DNA of 32,686 nucleotides from contig NZ_PQVI01000126.1 of NCBI RefSeq assembly GCF_002921145.1, positions 1 to 32,686 on the forward strand. Direction: 5' to 3'. Under the pieces are notes generated by a model. That model did no database searches and was not told the origin of the DNA. It worked only from the letters and a program-made list of their open reading frames with translations. This stretch comes from Avibacterium endocarditidis. GTDB taxonomy: Bacteria; Pseudomonadota; Gammaproteobacteria; Enterobacterales; Pasteurellaceae. Position 1 is the first letter of the stretch. Each line of letters starts with the position of its first letter. Positions 29,383 through 32,686 of this stretch are shown piece by piece. Both the position numbers and the translations under genes were made by a program.

Positions 29383-30570
29383 ATGTTTAAACATATGCTT
29401 AAAAAAACCAAATTTGCCCTTATCACTGCTACATTATGCGCAAGCCATTCTGTAATGGCAGAAGATATTCAATATGGCATTGCCGCACCACAACTGAATG
29501 CGCAAACCTATATTTTAATGGATTACAATTCTGGTGCGGTGTTAGCAGCATTTAACCCTGATCAACGCCAATACCCAGCTTCACTCACAAAAATGATGAC
29601 AAGCTATGTAGTGGGCGATGCGTTAAAACAAGGCAAAATCCACGATACGGATATGGTGACCATTGGCGAAAGTGCGTGGGGTAAAAACTTCCCAGGTTCA
29701 TCAAAAATGTTCCTAAATTTAAACCAACAGGTTTCCGTTGCCGATCTTAATCGCGGGATCATTGTGGTATCGGGCAATGATGCTTGCGTGGCAATGGCGG
29801 AACACGTTTCAGGCTCAACACAAAATTTCATCAATGCAATGAATAAATATGTGGAGCAGTTTGGTCTAAAAAATACCCATTTCACCACCGTACACGGCTT
29901 AGATGATGAAAATCAATATTCTTCCGCCCGTGATATGGCATTAATTGGTGCACATATCATTCGTGATTTACCTGAAGAATATAAAATCTATGCGGAAAAA
30001 GAATTCACTTTCAACAAAATTCGCCAACCAAACCGCAATGGCTTGTTGTGGGATAAAACCCTGAAAGTTGATGGTATGAAAACAGGGCATACCGACAAAG
30101 CCGGCTACAACCTTGTAGCTTCTGCATTGGGCAACGGCAATATGCGTTTAATTTCGGTGGTGATGGGCGTACCAACTTACAAAGGCCGTGAAATTGAAAG
30201 CAAAAAATTATTGCAATGGGGATTTGCTAACTTTGAAACCTTCAAAGCCTTAGAAGCCAACAAAACCGTTTCTGAACAAAGCGTTTATTATGGCGATAAC
30301 AGCAAAGTGCAACTTGGCGTGTTGCAAGATCAATTTATCACCTTGCCAAAAGGTCGCCAAGCGGAAGTGAAAGCCCGTTATGATTTAGACAAAAAATACC
30401 TTGAAGCGCCATTGGCGAAAGGCCAAGTGGTGGGCAAAATCACCTATCAGCTTGATGGTAAAGACATTGCTAAAGTAGATTTACAAGTAATGAACAATGT
30501 TGAAGAAGGCGGTTTCTTCGGCAAAATCTGGGATTGGTTAGTGCTAACTGTAAAAAGTTTATTCAGCTAA
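29383..30570 (+). CDS. dacA: D-alanyl-D-alanine carboxypeptidase (PBP5/6 type)
   Basis: Removes the terminal D-Ala from peptidoglycan pentapeptides. A signal peptide ends near SVMA-ED. The catalytic domain has YPASLTKMMTSY (Ser nucleophile, SxxK), VVSGNDACVAMAEH (SGN) and DGMKTGHTDKAGYNL (KTG). The C-terminal beta domain is followed by an amphipathic tail (GGFFGKIWDWLVLTVKSLF) that would anchor the protein to the outer face of the inner membrane. The 395-residue length is typical. AGGA lies about 11 nt upstream of the ATG. A terminator follows. Confidence 0.96.
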   Translation: MFKHMLKKTKFALITATLCASHSVMAEDIQYGIAAPQLNAQTYILMDYNSGAVLAAFNPDQRQYPASLTKMMTSYVVGDALKQGKIHDTDMVTIGESAWGKNFPGSSKMFLNLNQQVSVADLNRGIIVVSGNDACVAMAEHVSGSTQNFINAMNKYVEQFGLKNTHFTTVHGLDDENQYSSARDMALIGAHIIRDLPEEYKIYAEKEFTFNKIRQPNRNGLLWDKTLKVDGMKTGHTDKAGYNLVASALGNGNMRLISVVMGVPTYKGREIESKKLLQWGFANFETFKALEANKTVSEQSVYYGDNSKVQLGVLQDQFITLPKGRQAEVKARYDLDKKYLEAPLAKGQVVGKITYQLDGKDIAKVDLQVMNNVEEGGFFGKIWDWLVLTVKSLFS

Positions 30571-30610
30571 ACTTGAAATTGGTAAAATCTTCCCAATCTA
30601 AAGCTCAAAT

Positions 30611-30640
30611 GGCCGCACTAAACAAAGTGCGGTCTAAATT
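30611..30640 (+). terminator. dacA terminator using an uptake sequence
   Basis: GGCCGCACT (30611-30619) pairs with AGTGCGGTC (30626-30634), 9 bp with one G-T pair, loop AAACAA, followed by TAAATTTTT. The downstream arm is part of an exact uptake core (30625-30633); the upstream arm is a variant copy. Confidence 0.8.
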
Positions 30641-30663
30641 TTTAACAAATTTGAGGACAAAAA

Positions 30664-30966
30664 ATGGCAGAACAAGAAAAAGTCGTAAAACTTGAAGATA
30701 TTCCACAAAAGCAACTTAAAGATCTTCTTGAATTCCCTTGTGATTTCACCTTTAAAGTGGTGGGAGCTAACCGACCTGATTTAGCCGATGATGTGATCGC
30801 TGTGGTACAAAAATATGCCAAAGGTGATTATAATCCGCGTGAAAATGTCAGCGGAAAAGGCACATACAAATCCATTTCAGTGGATATTGTGGCTGAAAAT
30901 ATTGAGCAAGTGGAAACCCTTTATAGCGAACTTGCCAAAATTAACGGCGTAAGAATGGTGCTTTAA
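30664..30966 (+). CDS. ybeD: YbeD/DUF493 family protein
   Basis: Small cytoplasmic protein of the DUF493 family with an ACT-like fold; molecular role not established. The 100-residue product contains [40 protein letters not shown] and a C-terminal [13 protein letters not shown], all typical. It lies directly upstream of lipB as in enterobacteria and Haemophilus. GAGGA precedes the ATG at normal spacing. Confidence 0.94.
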   Translation: MAEQEKVVKLEDIPQKQLKDLLEFPCDFTFKVVGANRPDLADDVIAVVQKYAKGDYNPRENVSGKGTYKSISVDIVAENIEQVETLYSELAKINGVRMVL

Positions 30967-30992
30967 TCTGCATAAACAATAAGGTAAAGGCG

Positions 30993-31646
30993 ATGACCCA
31001 ATCCATTATTATCCGCCAACTTGGCGTGCAAGATTATCAAGAAATTTGGCATAAAATGCAGCAATTTACTGATAATCGTGATGAAAATACCCAAGATGAA
31101 ATCTGGCTCGTTCAGCACCCTGCGGTGTTCACCCAAGGCTCAGCGGGCAAGCCTGAACATTTATTGCAACAAAGCGCGATCCCTGTTGTGCAGTCAGATC
31201 GTGGCGGACAAATCACCTATCACGGATTGGGTCAGCAAGTTATGTATGTGTTGATCGACATTAAACGCCTGAAAGCGCAAGGCAAAGATCTCAATGTACG
31301 CCAGCTGGTTACCGCCCTTGAACAATCGGTGGTACAAACGCTGGCAGATTACGGCATTGAAGGCTATCCCAAAGCCGATGCACCAGGGGTGTATGTGGAC
31401 GGCAAAAAAATCTGCTCGCTCGGTTTACGCATTCGCAAAGGCTGTTCTTTCCACGGTTTAGCACTAAATATCAATATGGATCTTACGCCTTTCTTATACA
31501 TTAACCCCTGTGGTTATGCCGGGCTTGAAATGTGTCAAATGGCAGATTTTATCCCGCAAGAAGAAGCACAGCCAGACAAGGTTTCGCCCAAATTAGTTAC
31601 ACACTTCACCCAATTATTGGGGTATAATTCCGTAACAAATTCTTAA
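30993..31646 (+). CDS. lipB: Octanoyl-[acyl-carrier-protein]:protein N-octanoyltransferase
   Basis: Moves octanoate from acyl carrier protein to the lipoyl domains of 2-oxoacid dehydrogenases and GcvH, the first step of lipoate synthesis. The 217-residue product shows the family motifs [54 protein letters not shown] (catalytic Lys region) and [14 protein letters not shown] (catalytic Cys of NPCG). Length is typical and the frame intact. It feeds lipA 17 bp downstream. Confidence 0.97.
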   Translation: MTQSIIIRQLGVQDYQEIWHKMQQFTDNRDENTQDEIWLVQHPAVFTQGSAGKPEHLLQQSAIPVVQSDRGGQITYHGLGQQVMYVLIDIKRLKAQGKDLNVRQLVTALEQSVVQTLADYGIEGYPKADAPGVYVDGKKICSLGLRIRKGCSFHGLALNINMDLTPFLYINPCGYAGLEMCQMADFIPQEEAQPDKVSPKLVTHFTQLLGYNSVTNS

Positions 31647-31663
31647 CAAAAATAGGAGCGTTA

Positions 31664-32627
31664 ATGGCAACGCCTTTTAAAATGGAACGTGGCGTAAAAT
31701 ATCGTGATGCCGCAAAAACTTCCATTATCCCAGTAAAAAATATCGATCCCAACCAGCCTTTATTGAAAAAGCCTGAGTGGATGAAAAATCAAACTGCCAG
31801 CCAATTCAGCAAAAATTGATAGCATCAAAAATGGAATGCGCCGCCACGGCTTGCATTCTGTGTGTGAAGAAGCCTCTTGCCCTAACCTGCACGAATGTTT
31901 TAACCACGGCACGGCAACCTTTATGATTTTAGGGGCGATCTGTACCCGTCGTTGTCCATTCTGTGATGTGGCACACGGCAAGCCTTTACCGCCTGATCCT
32001 GATGAGCCTCGCAAATTAGCCGAAACTATTCAGGATATGAGATTACGTTATGTGGTGATCACGTCGGTGGATCGCGATGATCTGCCTGACCGTGGTGCAG
32101 GCCACTTCGCGGAATGTGTGAAAGAAATCCGCGCGCTTAATCCGGGGATAAAAATTGAAATCCTTGTGCCTGATTTCCGTGGACGCATCGAACAAGCGCT
32201 AGAAAAATTAAAAGATAATCCACCAGATGTGTTCAACCACAATTTGGAAAATGTGCCACGCTTGTATCGTGATATTCGGCCAGGGGCAGATTATGAATGG
32301 TCGCTCAAATTATTGCGTGAATTCAAAGCAATGTTCCCTGATATTCCAACCAAATCAGGCTTAATGGTGGGCTTAGGCGAAACCAACGAAGAAATCTTAC
32401 AAGTGATGCAAGATTTACGCGCCAACGGCGTAACAATGCTTACACTGGGGCAATATTTGCAACCAAGCCGTCATCATTTACCAGTCGCGCGCTATGTTCC
32501 GCCTGAAGAATTTGATGAGTTCCGTGATAAAGCCAACGAAATGGGCTTTGAACACGCCGCCTGCGGGCCTTTCGTGCGTTCTTCTTACCACGCAGATCTC
32601 CAAGCCAGCGGTGGGTTGGTGAAATAA
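31664..32627 (+). CDS. lipA: Lipoyl synthase (one frameshift)
   Basis: Radical-SAM enzyme that inserts two sulfurs into protein-bound octanoate. The ATG at 31664 has AGGAG upstream. The N-terminus [20 protein letters not shown] runs to EWMK, where an extra A in the A5 run 31784-31788 shifts the frame. The next frame continues [20 protein letters not shown]. Cluster ligands are [12 protein letters not shown] (auxiliary cluster) and CTRRCPFC (radical-SAM CX3CX2C). RSSYHAD near the C-terminus holds the conserved Ser ligand. The restored length of 320 residues equals the family's. The final 59 bp of the window contain a near-match uptake sequence and no gene. Confidence 0.95.
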
Positions 32628-32686
32628 TCCAACAACTAAATTACTCTAATACAAAGAGCGGTAGAAAATTTCAAGATTTTTCACCG

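Larger units (their letters stand above)
1367..30633. repeat. DNA uptake signal sequences (24 exact Haemophilus-type cores)
   Basis: The 9-bp core AAGTGCGGT occurs on the plus strand starting at 1367, 2977, 3537, 5920, 14145, 16169, 16943, 17356, 19082, 21224, 24534, 29104 and 30625. Its complement ACCGCACTT starts at 2535, 3152, 5076, 8213, 8816, 12991, 13825, 21168, 24501, 25733 and 26873. One per about 1.4 kb is close to the Haemophilus density. Many are followed by the AT-rich tract of the extended uptake motif. They mark a naturally transformable Pasteurellaceae of the Haemophilus subclade; the Actinobacillus-type core ACAAGCGGT was not noticed. Confidence 0.93.

Noticed and set aside
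1-32686. Prophage, CRISPR, toxin-antitoxin, defence island or novel system
   Set aside because: Every sizeable frame fits a known housekeeping or respiratory family, and composition and uptake-sequence density are even, so no accessory island is supported.

Overview
The window reads as chromosome of a Pasteurellaceae bacterium close to Haemophilus, Avibacterium, Pasteurella and Gallibacterium. The main evidence is 24 exact copies of the Haemophilus-type 9-bp DNA uptake signal sequence (AAGTGCGGT or its complement). Gene content agrees: an rsfS-rlmH-mrdA-rodA-rlpA-dacA-ybeD-lipB-lipA block in Haemophilus order, an sdaC-sdaA pair, and a nitrite-respiration locus of nrfABCD type with its own NrfE/F/G haem-attachment genes. 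Base composition and codon use look even throughout. I see no insertion sequence, prophage, CRISPR array, tRNA or rRNA.

Layout. Positions 1-1171 (minus) hold frr (cut by the window edge) and pyrH. 1317-5877 holds envelope genes: a lipooligosaccharide phosphoethanolamine transferase, lpxH on the opposite strand, plsC and ftsP/sufI. 5998-6824 is a YafJ-type class II glutamine amidotransferase, followed by a strong terminator. 7208-9904 is serine uptake and deamination (sdaC, sdaA). 9975-13451 (minus) is dnaE. 13571-22735 (minus) is a run of nine genes for periplasmic nitrite ammonification: nrfA, nrfB, nrfC, nrfD, then nrfE, dsbE/nrfX, nrfF, nrfG and a YhiN/HI0933-type flavoprotein. A regulatory region at 22736-23230 separates nrfA from the divergent rhlB helicase gene. 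24631-32627 is the ribosome-silencing, cell-elongation, peptidoglycan and lipoate block.

How the genes work together. NrfA (pentahaem nitrite reductase with a CWTCK active-site haem motif) receives electrons from quinol through NrfD, NrfC and NrfB. NrfE, NrfF and NrfG form the dedicated lyase for the CXXCK haem, and DsbE/NrfX keeps the haem-binding cysteines reduced. MrdA (PBP2) and RodA build lateral-wall peptidoglycan, with DacA and RlpA trimming it. LipB and LipA make the lipoyl cofactor.

The dominant oddity is quality. At least 16 single- or double-base indels, most in short homopolymers, break ten genes, including genes normally essential (mrdA, lpxH). Restoring them gives family-typical lengths every time. 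The most economical reading is an uncorrected draft sequence, not real gene decay. Four of the 16 lie within 3 bp of an uptake sequence. I found no convincing undescribed system. The best biological leads are regulatory: two matching imperfect palindromes 33 bp apart upstream of nrfA, uptake-sequence pairs acting as terminators, and structured leaders of sdaC and rhlB.
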